From: Acanthaster planci
Taxonomy: Eukaryota > Echinodermata > Asteroidea > Valvatida > Acanthasteridae
Length of the DNA: 64,000 nt
Assembly: GCF_001949145.1 (NCBI RefSeq)
Contig: NW_019091452.1
Location: 576,788 to 640,787 of the forward strand
Reading direction: 5' to 3'
Below, one piece after another: positions 13,801-26,700 of this stretch (positions are counted from its first letter, which is position 1; every line of letters starts with the position of its first letter). The notes below the pieces were generated by a model. The model was given only the letters and a program-made list of their open reading frames with translations, was not told the origin of the DNA and did no database searches. The translations under genes and the position numbers were made by a program.

Positions 13801-16800
13801 TACACTGGTAATGTTTTTGCCTAGAGCAGGACAGGGACGAATTTGTAAATATGGCAGGTTCGATGGAAGGAGAAATCACAGAGAGACAACAGAACAGTCT
13901 CTGTTCAGTCCAGTAGTCAGGTGAAGTGTGGAAGGTCACCAGCTAGGGAAGGTATCAGCTCCTTCTGAAGGACTCTTGTGGCGGTTTGCAAGTTCTGTTA
14001 CCAACTGCCCACACACTGCCAAGCAACCCACACAAATTGTATGACCTAATTCTGGGGGAGTTAGGATTTCAACAAGTAGGGGAACAAAATTAATTCTATT
14101 ACATAATTATAAGGAAGATCAAAATTAGAGTAGGAAAAGTTAAAACAACGTTGTGGCTCATTTTTTATTTCCTGGAGACAAACAAACAAACGAACAAACG
14201 AACAAATGAAGGAAGGAACGAACGAACGAACAAACAGACAAACAAACAAACCTTCTCTTTCTGAGACAGCACGACGCGACGCATGACCGCACGGCGCGAC
14301 GCACAACGCAACGCGTCGTGTGTGTACAAAAGTAATGGTAAGAAGGCGACGGTGCCACCCGACTGCACGACGCAAGGGAGCCGTCGTGCCGTCTGGTTGC
14401 GTCGCCTGGATGGAGGCAAGAGAGAGAGAAAAATGTTTGTCGTAAATAGTACACCATACCTTTAAGATGTTTGCTACCAATATGAAACCATGGTGACCGA
14501 ACGGGCGTACATGTACACGTGAGTCTATAACTTATAATTCTTGGGGAGTTCACGTGCACTTTTTATTTCCAAAGTTAATTTAGTTTGGAGTGGTATAAAT
14601 AGTACTAATGTGCAGCATTTTTTTCCATAATATTGGCGCTTTAATAATCGTTTGTATTATTTTATGAAACTTGAACTTATGGCGTACATATTTTTATGGG
14701 CAGTTGCGCATGCACACTCGCGCTCTCTCTCTCCACGTTTTTTCCGAGACAACTGTTACAAACTTTGACGTGAACTTCTTGAGGACAATTTTATGCGGTT
14801 GAGCCTCATTGGAGGTCTACCTGGAGACGGTGACCTGTCCACAATTCATTTGAGGTCAATCGGGGTAAGGTACCAGAATTTTAGCATTTTTGGTTAGAGA
14901 GATTTTGACGACGTTTTTGGTGCGGCCAGTCGTGTAGTGAATTTCCGGTGCATTGTTTAGACATGTATGCGGTACGTTATCTACTCATGTGATTTTATTG
15001 CACGTAGCCTGTAACTGGGTACTGGCTGGCTGAATGAAAAACGAGAGAGAGAGGGCGGCGCGTGCGTCCGCATGGTTCTTATCCGGTCTGGGTGAGTTGT
15101 AAACACTTGGCAAACATAAGAATTCAGACCGTGCAGTGATACATCACATGTACTGAGATTGTATTTTCTGAATTCATAACAATTTTAATATACATGTACT
15201 TTTCTTTGTTTTGAATTTAGGGAATAGGGGAATTTAACACTACAGCAAGATAACAGGGGGCTGAATGCGCGTGTCGTAAAGGTAGACAGCGACAGCGAAC
15301 AACTCCCAAAAATCATGCAGCCCGTATGGCATTTCACAAAATGGGGATACATAAACTCAGATAAATCGGCTTTTACACAGCCTGTAGGTGGTTTTCATCA
15401 GTTTGCAACGGAAAACCGATGTTACATGAGGTCAATAAGATCATAAACGATTAACAATGTATTTTTCCTTTGGGTGGGGACATACGGTCATGTCAGAGGG
15501 CAAATTTTCTTCCTCTTAACAGCATTTAATCAATGACTTGCCAGTGTAATTGCGAGTCCCTATAGCGCCTTGTAAGGACAAAATTATTATTGGGCACGCA
15601 TTTTATAATTAATTATCATTGCAACAATAACAGACGCCAGCACTTAGTGTGCGCTCGGCTTTGATCCCTTTTTAACGGAAATCGTAAACAAACGTCAATT
15701 ACGACAACCATTGTAGAAGACTTTTCACTGTTGGTTCACCGCTAGGTGGAAAATGACCCCATGGTGTGACAATGATATTGGTGAAATAATGAAGAGCCTA
15801 CTGTGAATTACAGCCACATACAACTGCATTTTCTCAATTTTCCAAAGTTATGCAATCATAAATACAATCAATACCAAAGATCATGAGGGTATAGAAATGA
15901 TCTATTTCTCTACGGCACATGGATACATGGACAAGGCTGTGTGGAGTACATCACCATGGCAACCCCCATTAATTAAAGGAACTAACTGTGTGATCAAATT
16001 AAAATGTGTCCTGAGCATCACCAGAACCGCACATAAGCGTCCCATTCTTGCGTTGCACCGCTTTTCCTTTGCTCACTTTGCTACAATGCCTACTCACCCT
16101 CAAGGTCTTTCATAGCATAAAAAGAGAGAAAGGAAACAAACTATCCAAGAAATTACACGGTTACTTCTGTCTGTCTACTGTCGCATATCTCTTACACTCA
16201 GTTCCCCTCTTTGGCTCTGGCTTCATAAACTTGGATATCCCTTGATGTGCAGCTTTCCACGTATTGGTTGCCGGCACCGCATTCAGAGTTAGATCCAATA
16301 CTCGATAAATCATTATGTCACCGTGACCTTCAAACTGACTGTACTCTCCAATACGCACACTTTCATATTAATAATAAATCAAAGGGGGGGGGGTACTGTT
16401 GAAATTACACAATTCCCCGACGTGCATGTAACAAACATTATGCAGCTAATGTGAGTGATTTGTCTCACACTTGTCTGTGGGCGTAGAGCAACGTCAATGT
16501 CAGCTACACTCAACCCCTCGAGAATCGCAAGTAGGCCCGTAGCAACGAGTTCACGGAAGGTTGCGATGGCTCAGAGAGCAAATGTTGGTTCATGTGATTG
16601 ATCGTCCTGAAAAGGGTACCCCAATTCATTTCCTTGAACAAACCGAGTTAAATTCTTCACAATGGAAAACGATGACTTTGATTAAGTACAATTATTGCTG
16701 GCTGTGACACATACCCTTTCGCATCCTCAAAATATCATCAATTAAGGTGGTATTTCAAGCTCATTTCCACAGAAATATATGAGATCACTGCATTAGACTC

Positions 16801-17741
16801 GACGTAGATTCTCTTGTGCAAGAATTGCATGCATAGCTTGTCATTACTACCGTCACGAATGAGAATCCTTCGTGGGCACTACCCATGCAAAGTAACAGTA
16901 ACATCTAGTTGACATTTAGATCCATACATTTCCTATCAAACACGAGGTCTGACTGCACAATTTACTTTCATTATGGAAAAACAGTAACTGCTGACGCATG
17001 GCATAAGCTTCAGTATGGTCTGGTTTCCTGTAATCCTTCTGTTACACCTATGCTTTCAACCTTTTTACTCTATATCCCGTGATAAGGACTCAAGCTATCT
17101 CTTTGCAAGAAATGGTGTCCTTCTGTGATACTCATCAAATGTACATAACCTTTGAGCAACAAGCTTATTTGGAAGTTATATTTAATACATTTGTGCAGAA
17201 TGGCGAGCTAATTTTTTAACGTTTAACGGGAAAATATCGTGTCTTGGTAAACTGTATAAGTTCTGCCATTATGAATTAACGGGCCTAGTGCACGGACGTG
17301 TATAATAAAATCTGGACTCGCAATGCCCTTAATCAGCTTATATAGATCATTGAATCCACTCGCGGCCATTTTACCAAGCTGAATACAAAGCTTTCCTGGC
17401 AATGCCCGCTTTGTTCTTCCTGACGTCAAAAGAAGGGAGCCAACCCACGCATTTGTATTCGGCTCAGTAAATGGCCGCTGCTTGGCTTCTTTTTCATACA
17501 AAGGCGTTGCAAGTCTGGGTTTTTTTATACACGTCCGTGGTCTAGTGACCAACGATAGACTGTTTGTTGGAGTGGTCATAAAAGCACCCATGTCATATCT
17601 TTTTGTTGTTTTGTATTTTGCCAGACCTGATGGAAAACTACTGCAGATCATTCGGCAACACAACAAGAGGTCCACAGTGTTATTACAGGACCAACGATGG
17701 CTCGGTGAAACTCGAGTATTGCCGCATACCACCTTGTAATG
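4869..17741 (+). CDS. Kringle domain 1 (exons 4869-5015 and 17625-17741)
   Basis: Two exons flanked by phase-1 borders encode a kringle. The first half starts [12 protein letters not shown] and the second half carries the hallmark [15 protein letters not shown] followed by EYCRIPPC. The halves join at YYPQA|D, where kringle exons commonly split, across an intron of about 12.6 kb. This copy has eight cysteines instead of six; the extra pair lies in [10 protein letters not shown] and may form an added disulfide. The usual PWCY is PQCY here. Kringles are extracellular disulfide-rich binding modules. The exon needs one base from an upstream exon that I did not find. Confidence 0.85.
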
Positions 17742-20700
17742 GTGAGTTTTACAAGGAAAACAAAATCAGATGACAAACCTGGTTTGGATTTAAAAGGGTG
17801 AAACAGTTCTTGTCTCCATAAAATACAATGGCGCCCCATAGCAAGAATCCAAAGGAACGCTTAAAAGTGCACCCCCAATCGGCGGAAGAAAGACAGGTGG
17901 ATACAAGCGGGCTCTTGCACGCGTTCTACGTGTATTCAAAGACCACATTATATGCCGGAATAAATTAATTACACTTACTCACGTATGCTCGGTCCTCATA
18001 GACTGTGCGTGCATTTTGCTTGTGTATTCGCGCATGCGCAATAGTGACATAATGGTCGCCGGCTTGAAAAATTATTTCAGAAGACGACGCAAATCGGTGA
18101 GGGATTTGTCCTGCCATTTCCCTTGAAGACTTCGTGTGAGAAAAAAAATTGCCAATAATCTATCACATGGCGATATTTAAAAGCTTCCGATAAGAAAGAT
18201 ATCCAGAAAGTAATCGAAGAAGTGGAAAATGTCCATTTTACGGCAGAGGATAATTATGAGAAATTGTCCCTTTTTATCTAACTTTGCGTCTAATTTTCAC
18301 CATTTTCCCGGGTTTACCTTCAAATAACTTTGATGCAACATGAAAGACTAGTAATTCTTAAGATAAAAAAACTTATTACTTTTAGGAAGGAAATCTTTTT
18401 TTGAACCTCACTTTGTTTTTCATTGGGACCCATTCTCGTCATTCTCCGTGTTTTCCACCTGACGTAAGTGTCCAATTTTCACACTCTTGTCGAATTGTTC
18501 TCAGATCATCGGTGATACTGTCTGGAAGACTGATGAATCGTTTGTATCCATCAGGTCATTTCTTCAAGATCGAGAGCCATTTGTCTGAAATGCGGCTCGT
18601 TTTTCATGCAGATTCAACTTCCTGAGCTTGATGTTGATCGATTACTTTTGGGGTCCACCCCGGCCGCGTCAAGAGCCATTTTACAAGCTTCTGGTTGTAG
18701 TTGGATTCACTACGCATGCGCACAAACTAAGTGAAGGGCATGAACATACGTGACTCAGCGTGCTTCGCGTTAAACGCGCATGTACTTGCGCGCCTCATGG
18801 CGGTGAGTACCAAAAAACAAAATACGCCCTTCCTTGTTCCACTCGGACGGATACAAAACCCTCATTTCCAAACACACGTTTTAGAGTGGCAATCACTCCG
18901 AATTTCGATCAAAGAAGTTTTAAAGAGAACCCTGTCCAGTGGAAACCCAAGTGAAGGCTTGTCCTTTTGGATCAAATTGAGAAAATTCACTCCAAGTCGT
19001 CTATTCCCCCAGTTCGAACAGAGGGAATAATTTTTCACTCCCACGCAGTGAAACGTTTTATTCAGGGGAGCCCAGACTAGCCAGAATGTGTAGTGTATTT
19101 CATCGTGATATATTTGAAAAAGTATATATATATTTTTTGTTATTGCGCAATTTTCCCCTTTTAGTGTAAACAGTCTCATAATATATGAAACCATGGACTT
19201 GGATAATTATTTTGTCTCGTTGAGTATCATTTATCGGCTGCTGTGTAAACGAGCCCTTACACTTCATGTTTACATAGGACTCAGAAGAGCTAGAATTGGT
19301 GTACACGCATCATCCACGTTTTGATGCCTTATTAAATCTGCTCAAAAGCCACTCTTTCTTTTGGTTCCCCTGCGTGAAAAAGAAAAGGTTGGGGGTGTCA
19401 TTTCCTTTTTGGCGACAATCCATGCATTGCATATAGTTTATACCCACTGGTGTTGGGAAATAAGCATAAGCGGAGTATTCATTAGACAATCTTTTTGTAG
19501 CTGTTCTAGGAAAAACAGTGTCCAAAAAGTTCAAAGTGCTCAGACAAGTGACAACTGAGCAATATTTGGCCGTAAAATGGCATCAGAAAAAAAATATAAA
19601 ATGCCAAAGTGTTTCAAAGAGTAATTTAGTTTACTATTGCGGTTTAGTTGGTAGGAATCTGTGCCACTCGCTGGAATATTTATTTTTTTTATATTCAGCT
19701 CATGCCGGCTGTATGAATGGGACGGGCACCAGTTACACAGACAGCGCCATGTTTACAGCTTCTGGGTATTCCTGCTTGAATTGGACTGAGGTGGAACATA
19801 ACTATGCTTTCTCTAACTTTGGTAAGAAGGCGTTTACACAGTATTTTTAAAGATTGTTACATGTGAAAAAAAATGGCACTGTCATCGTCATTCTCTCCGA
19901 CTCTTAATTTTTTTTTGCCTATCGATGTTTAGACAGAAACTTCTGCCGAAATCCCGACAACAGTTCAAGTCCTTGGTGCTTTTATTCTGATCCACAAACC
20001 AACACGACACAGCGAGATTTCTGCATCGTTGCTCAATGTAAGTCTGAACAGGTGTTACTTGTCGCGATAAACAGGCATTAACCTGTTTCTTCAGTGTTCA
20101 GCCCTGTTCGGGGCATTGCACACGGCTTGGCAGTGGTGGACAATATGAAACGAAAGTACAATCCCAAATCAGACTGTTCACATGGATACCAAGCAATATT
20201 TATATGACGTAAAGGGGTACCACCCTCCTACATTAGCTATATACCGTATGTTATGTACCAGCAACATCCCCCGATAAGATACTGAGATAAGGTATTGTCG
20301 GAACCCCAAGCAGAAGCAGCAGCGTGAATAACGTGTGTTGCAGTTCTTTGAATACAGCCTTCACTCGAACTGAGGCCACATGCCCTAAAGCGCAACGTCT
20401 ACCGACAAATTTAAAGAGTATGTATTGTGTATATAACACAATAAAACAAGGAAACAGTTTTAGCATGTATTTATTTCAGAAATCACGCATGACTATATTA
20501 GAAATACTGTCTGTCAGTTAAAAAAAAAATTAACACACATCTCAGTCTAAAATGAAGAAAAGTAAGGAAGTTTTACTGTAAATCATACTTAAAAGCTCAC
20601 ATATTCAGATTCAATATATTTGATTTTTGGTTTGTATGGTTTGGTTTGAAGTGATGTGTTTTAGCATGGTTTATTGCATGCTTAGTCTGCTTAAACGGGT

Positions 20701-23700
20701 TGGTTTCGTTTAGTTTTGCTGTGTGTCTCGGTCTTATGTGCTTGGGTTTGGTTTAGCATGGTCCTATTTGTCTCTCTGCAACAGTTTGTCTATATGACAT
20801 GCCCGCGAGCTCTGTTTTTTTAAAAAATGAAGCATCAGGATTTCAAATTTCCTGACAAGGAAGTGAATGGAATATAAACAGAATTCTCAGTGGCATACTG
20901 TTTTTTTTTCGTCCTCTCCAATCTAACCCTTTATTGTGGCCCTTCCAGCCCATCCATCAACCTTCAAACTGCACTCTATAGTGACGTGGGGGGCCATTAT
21001 CCCAAATGTCTTGTCACATTGCGAGGCATCTCGGTATTCAACCATATTCCTCACTCTTGGTAAAAATAACGATCCACGCGCGTGATGTCTACAAAAGAAT
21101 TTCACAGGGACCTCACTCAAAGCTCAATTGGCTTGCATGCCGGTCATTCCTGATGGTAATCAGTGTGCCAGGCAATGCTGTTGAGTGAGATAGGTTCCAG
21201 GGAGACGAGCACTTCATTGTCATGCGCTAAATTAATTTTGGGTGGGAAATTGGGGTCTTCTTGCTCAAAGCCGGTAAAAATGCTTTCAGCTCATTCGCCA
21301 ACGTACGGAATTCAGGTGATTTTGTTGCTTATTCTTTGAATCTTTTTATTTCTATAAAGAATGAGAGGTGTTTTGAGAAATGTTGATAAATGTTTTAAAT
21401 GCAACGTTGCGTCGTTTAATAAACGGATAAATGCAGTAGATTTTTCTTGAAATCACTTTTTGTGCATATTAAATCTGTTCCTCAGTGTATAAAAACCGTT
21501 AAACATTTTTTAATTAAAGTGAACTGTAACGTGTAGGCTTTTTGAAAATCAGAAAAAAGTAAATTCGCCCTTTAAAAACATCTCCGAGAAAAGGCTGCTT
21601 GCTGTGATCTTATTACCATACACGTATTCAACAATAAACAGTCAAAGGAAATGGAAATCACTGGTAACAAAGTGTAAACGTTTAGCGATCTTTTTTTTTG
21701 TGTACAAGCCTGAATATACAACTTCATATACGCATAAAAACCGAAAAAAGCCCTAAAATACCCCCCAGCGTTTTGGTGTAGGTCGGGAAATTTAAAAGCG
21801 AATGCGGCTTTTTGCTCATTCAACAAGATGATTTGTCGGGATATCAACAGCCGTGGTTGCGGTCGCCACATCCTTGCTAAATTTCAAGGTGTTGTTTTCT
21901 TGGGGTTTGGTGCTAATATCCGATAAATAAATATACGATTACTTTCTTTCCTATGACGTATTTATTGTTAAAAAATATTGGGGGGGGGGCAAGTTGTTCC
22001 CTGCCTTTCTCCCAGCTGGATAGGCCTCTCCTATTATTGTACATACATAAGTAATGCCTGCCTGTCACCGCATATTCCCTTAAAATATGACCATCGGTTT
22101 TCCTCCCTAATTGGAACTTCATAGCACGCCCACAGAAAATCTTAGAACGTGTCGTATCACGGTTTGCTTTTTCATACGCAAAAAAAGTTTCCCATCACGT
22201 AAATTATACTTCCATTAACGTATTATCATCAAATTACTACTTAATACTGTACAAGGGGTTATTGCAGGATACAGTTCTGTTAATAAAGCTAGCCAGTTGT
22301 CAAAGATCTTTGAGCTTACTTGCGCAGAAAGCACAAAGGCCAACCAGATATTTAGAAATTGAACCACAAATTCGCATGTAACACAGATACAACGTACGTT
22401 ACCTCCGCCAATAAGAATATTCATATAAATTAAGAATCTAAACATTAACACAATATTCCCTTTTTTCTTTCAGGTTTCTTTGATGCTTAATATGCACATC
22501 ACGCAGTGGTTTACTTTAATTCCAGTGAGCATTAAACCCGTTAGCCTACAGCAGGGGCGCATAATACTGCTGTGCTAGCCAAATCGTGTTCTCAAACTGC
22601 ATTTGGATTTTTTATTCGAACCAGGAAACCTGTACTCTCCGTCCAGATTTGCAAATCCGTCCTTCAAATTACGAGTTCATAACTTGAAGCTCAGTGGTAT
22701 AGTTACCACGCTCATGGGAAGGAACATGACTAAGAATAGAGGTTTGTGACCCCTGGGCGCCCCTTCCCGAAGCATTTGAAATGATTGAATGTACACAGTC
22801 TATACAGACAGGCCAAAATTATTTTGTTTTCAGTGCTTCGTAGAAAATAAAAGTGCTTGCCTCTCCGCCAGTTCCTTCAAAATATACCACCCTAGTTACG
22901 ATACTAGGTTTGTTCCGGGTAATTGCCATTATTAAGTTCATCTCTCTCTGTTGGATTTCAATATCTCATCCTTGACAACCCTTAGATATGTTTTTCACAA
23001 AGGATCCAGGAATTACCCTTCAAATGTGTAGATGAAAACTGACTTTCTCTTTGTCTGATGAACTTTTTCCAGGTGTGACGAACGCCCTTTCGATGTTTAC
23101 ACGCAGAGTTGGAGTTTACATTTTGGGCTTTAACCGGAAATACGTAATAGGGTTCGACGTTACGGCTGAACAGTGCGCCCGCTCATGTCTGGAGGAGACT
23201 AGTTTTGTCTGCCGCACGTTCGAGTACCGGGAAATGTGGCTGTTCACCGATAGGAAGTGCATTCTGACCAATGTGAGCCTGTACACACTGGATACAACCG
23301 ATAACACGCGCTATGGAATCGCCATAGACCTCTTCACCAGGATTGACAAAGGTATTTAGATTGAAGTGGCATTGTTGCAAGTGTACAAAGACTGTGGGAA
23401 GATAACATTCGGGTAAGCCCTACTACTAGAGACGGGGACATTTAGTCTTGTTTGTAGCACAAATATTAAGAGACAAGAAACGCAAAAAGTTCAAATCAAC
23501 GGGGAAGGGCCGAGATGATTAATAATAGACAATCCCATTGAACTATATGTGTTGTCAGTAAAGAATCAGTGCATATGTATAAGTAGGTTTCTTCATTTCT
23601 CATATCTGGTTTCCAATCGCCAAGTGTTTTATTGTAAAACTTTTTTTTTTTAGATTAAAGAACAGCGCTCGAAGTTTTATTCAACTGCAAAAGAAAACAC

Positions 23701-26700
23701 TCTAAAAAGTGCTAGTGGTGCTTCTGGTTAACCTATACATTAGAACCATAGCTCCAAAAAATCTTGCATCCATGAAAAATGTAAAAGCCTTCTTTTCCTG
23801 ATTTGTATCTAAATAGCTGTTCTTCAAACGCGGTAGTTTATTATATGACAATTGAAGTTTTATCTCATTATTTGTGTTCTTGTATATAATCCAATATTAT
23901 AGTGCGCTAAAGTTATCAAAGTTTTCAATATAGCTACTATCATTGAACTGCCTGAAACCTTACTCCTGCTCTCTAGTGCAGACGTCTTAACCGCTTGACC
24001 ATTCGATGAATTTCATTTTCTAATGATAACACTCATTTCAAGAATCGCGTGTTATATTGTGTAGGCCAGTTTGCATTATCTAATTGGATTTTACGTGTAC
24101 TATAACCAGTCCAATGCAACATGCAAACCATGGGCTAATGGCGTACACAATGAAACAACGGCAGACTCCGTACAAAGGAAGGGCACCATTAACGCCTAAT
24201 GACTGTACATAATTAATTGATATCTGATTTTGTCTCTGAGACTAGATTGCCGCTAAGACAAAATGCTGCGACCTTTCTAAATGCTGTAAGAGCAGAATTT
24301 ACAAGGAAGGTGAAAAAGCAATGCTTATGTAACATCAACTTCTGTTAAAGAGGACTTCGTCAATGCCAGCTATTAATGAACTGTGGATGAAGTGAAATTT
24401 GTGAATAACTTTAATTATTGTTAATTGTATTAAATGACCAAGTTTGGCAATTTTCTACTGCAGATGGATTGACGTATTTTAAAAGTTTTTCACCTGAAGG
24501 GAAAGAATGGGGGGGGGGCGTTTTTTTCCCAACGATCGTTGGACAAACAGCCTGTTTTGAAACCTACATCTGTTTATGTTTCCCATCTTTCGTATCAATA
24601 AACATGCAACAGCCTAGCCGAATTTAATATAATATCATGTACACAATACCAATGCAGTAAAGTTCAGGACAACGTAAACTCCAGCGGTTTGGAGTGAATT
24701 TTCCTTTTAGCAATACATGAATGGTGATTCTCTTTGTTAATACAAGAGCTTGGCAGCATGCATCTGCGTACCTCACGTCTGTCAGCCCATGTGCATTGCA
24801 CATCAGTGGAAAACCTTTTTGGCTGGACTTTCTTTGGTTGATGGGCCTTTCGTAAAAAAAAAATATAAAAAATAAAACCAATAGTGAGACCAATAGGAAA
24901 TAAAACCCTAAAGGATGTGCTCAAAAACAGAAATCAATGCATTGATTTTAACAGTACTGGAGAAATATCAGGGAACTCTTCAGGCTTTGTGATTAAACTA
25001 TTAACCAGCTTAATTTCGTATGTTTTGTCCGCAGTGTGTGACGCGTATCGCACAAAAATGTTTCCAGGTAAGACCGACACGTACTTCACTTAAGAATACG
25101 TAGAAAATGTAATGTAGCCGAGAGAGGGGAAAACAGGAGCGCTGGGGGGGGGGAACTCTTGCTCCCCACTTGCTCCGTCCTCTTGCCCAGCGCCCCCCTG
25201 GGAGGAACCTGGCTATTTATAGCCAAGAGGCAAGACGGGCAGTGCTATACGTACAGAGTTATCATTGATGAAGGAAAAGTGGCATAGTTCACATTTCTCC
25301 TACAAACCCACAATTGCATCACCGGACACCCTTTTCAACTAACTTGAGCAGCCAGAACTTCTGGCTTTGCCTACTACACCCCTCCAATGTTACAGGAATA
25401 ACAACAACAAGCAGCAGCAGCAACTTACTTGAGTTGTAAGTGAGTCGCATTATTTGGGTTGTGTGCTCACTTCAGAAGGAAGAAACTGTCAAATTACAGT
25501 GTGCCACATACGGATGGCAACAAAACGGTTGCATACGGCAAAATGGTGGCTGGTTGTATTTTAATGGTTATTGACATTATTCGATGGTCCGCCATATTAA
25601 ACCGAAATCGACGTTATTTTTCATTTTTGGAACTGGCGATGAAAATAAAAGCCTTAACAAACAGTTTCACCGATTAATTTCATTGAAGATGATGGATAAT
25701 TCAATATGAGTGATTTTTTTATGCCTGAAATATTTTTCAGCAACTTGAAAGTGAGGCGCGGAACAAAGGTGGTGTGGTTCCACCGTATCTGACATATCAC
25801 ACTGAGACAGACAGACTCCAGGAACATGGTTAGAATGACGCCCTTTTTAATGGGGTCTAATGATCAGACGATATAGTCACAATCTTTGTACTACCCTTTC
25901 GACTCTTACACAGAATTCTGCCCTTTCCCAATATCGGGGGATCTCAATGTGACGGCGTCAAGCATATACAATGAATCACACAGCCCGGCCGATGCCTTGC
26001 TGCACTCCGAAACTTGGTGGCGCCCTGCTACGGACAGCAACACGGAGTGGCTGCAGTTCACCTTCCGGACCCGGATGTTCATCACAGCCCTGTCGGTGCA
26101 AGGCGCTGGAGCAGCGCCTTTTTGGGTCAAGCGCTTCAATATTACGTACACTTCAGAAGATTCTGAGGTAAGGGACAGTGTTCATAGCCCTTTTAATAAA
26201 CGTCTGTGCGTGAACGTGTGCGAAGTACAAAAATGAAACTGTATCAGAGCATGGAGGTTTAACGTTAACAGTGACGCAGCTTTGCTTGTCCTGCCGTCTC
26301 TCTAAATTGCTGTTGTTAACACTTCCACCAGTGATCACCGGACCCTCAAACATCTCTTAGAAATCACCACAGCTGCCAAGTGATTATATATCTGATGCTG
26401 TCATCTGGGGCACAAGCAGCTGAGCGAACAGAGAAACCGTCTCTGCCATATACCTACCCATTTATATTAATTCCTGGTGGCGCGCATCCGGAACCCTCTG
26501 AAAGGAATACAAATTAGAATTTATATTTGTTTTTTGCTTTCGCTTACTTATTCAAAAATCACCACCAAAAACGGCCTCTTTAATAATATTTGCCAGCATG
26601 TTAATTTATAGAAACTGAAATGCCCCAAACCTGAGGAGAAATATGCTACCAAAATGTGACCTCGCACTTCCGAAAATCTAAAGTACATGAAGACAAGTAA

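Larger units (their letters stand above)
5016..17624 (+). other. First large intron (12.6 kb), repeat-rich
   Basis: This intron splits kringle 1. It holds the LINE remnant (about 5540-7060), an AACACC-rich palindromic stretch (7970-8130), an interspersed repeat (10610-10830), two inverted copies of a CGACG-rich hairpin repeat (12398-12660 and 14260-14465), a tetranucleotide tract (14178-14252) and another dispersed repeat (13775-14062). No further coding exon was recognised. Confidence 0.7.

Noticed and set aside
14061-14559. Overlapping minus-strand open frames up to 139 residues
   Set aside because: They are produced by the tetranucleotide tract and CGACG-rich repeat, giving low-complexity protein.
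17223-17732. Minus-strand open frame of 169 residues
   Set aside because: It overlaps the kringle 1 second exon in antisense and has no domain signature.
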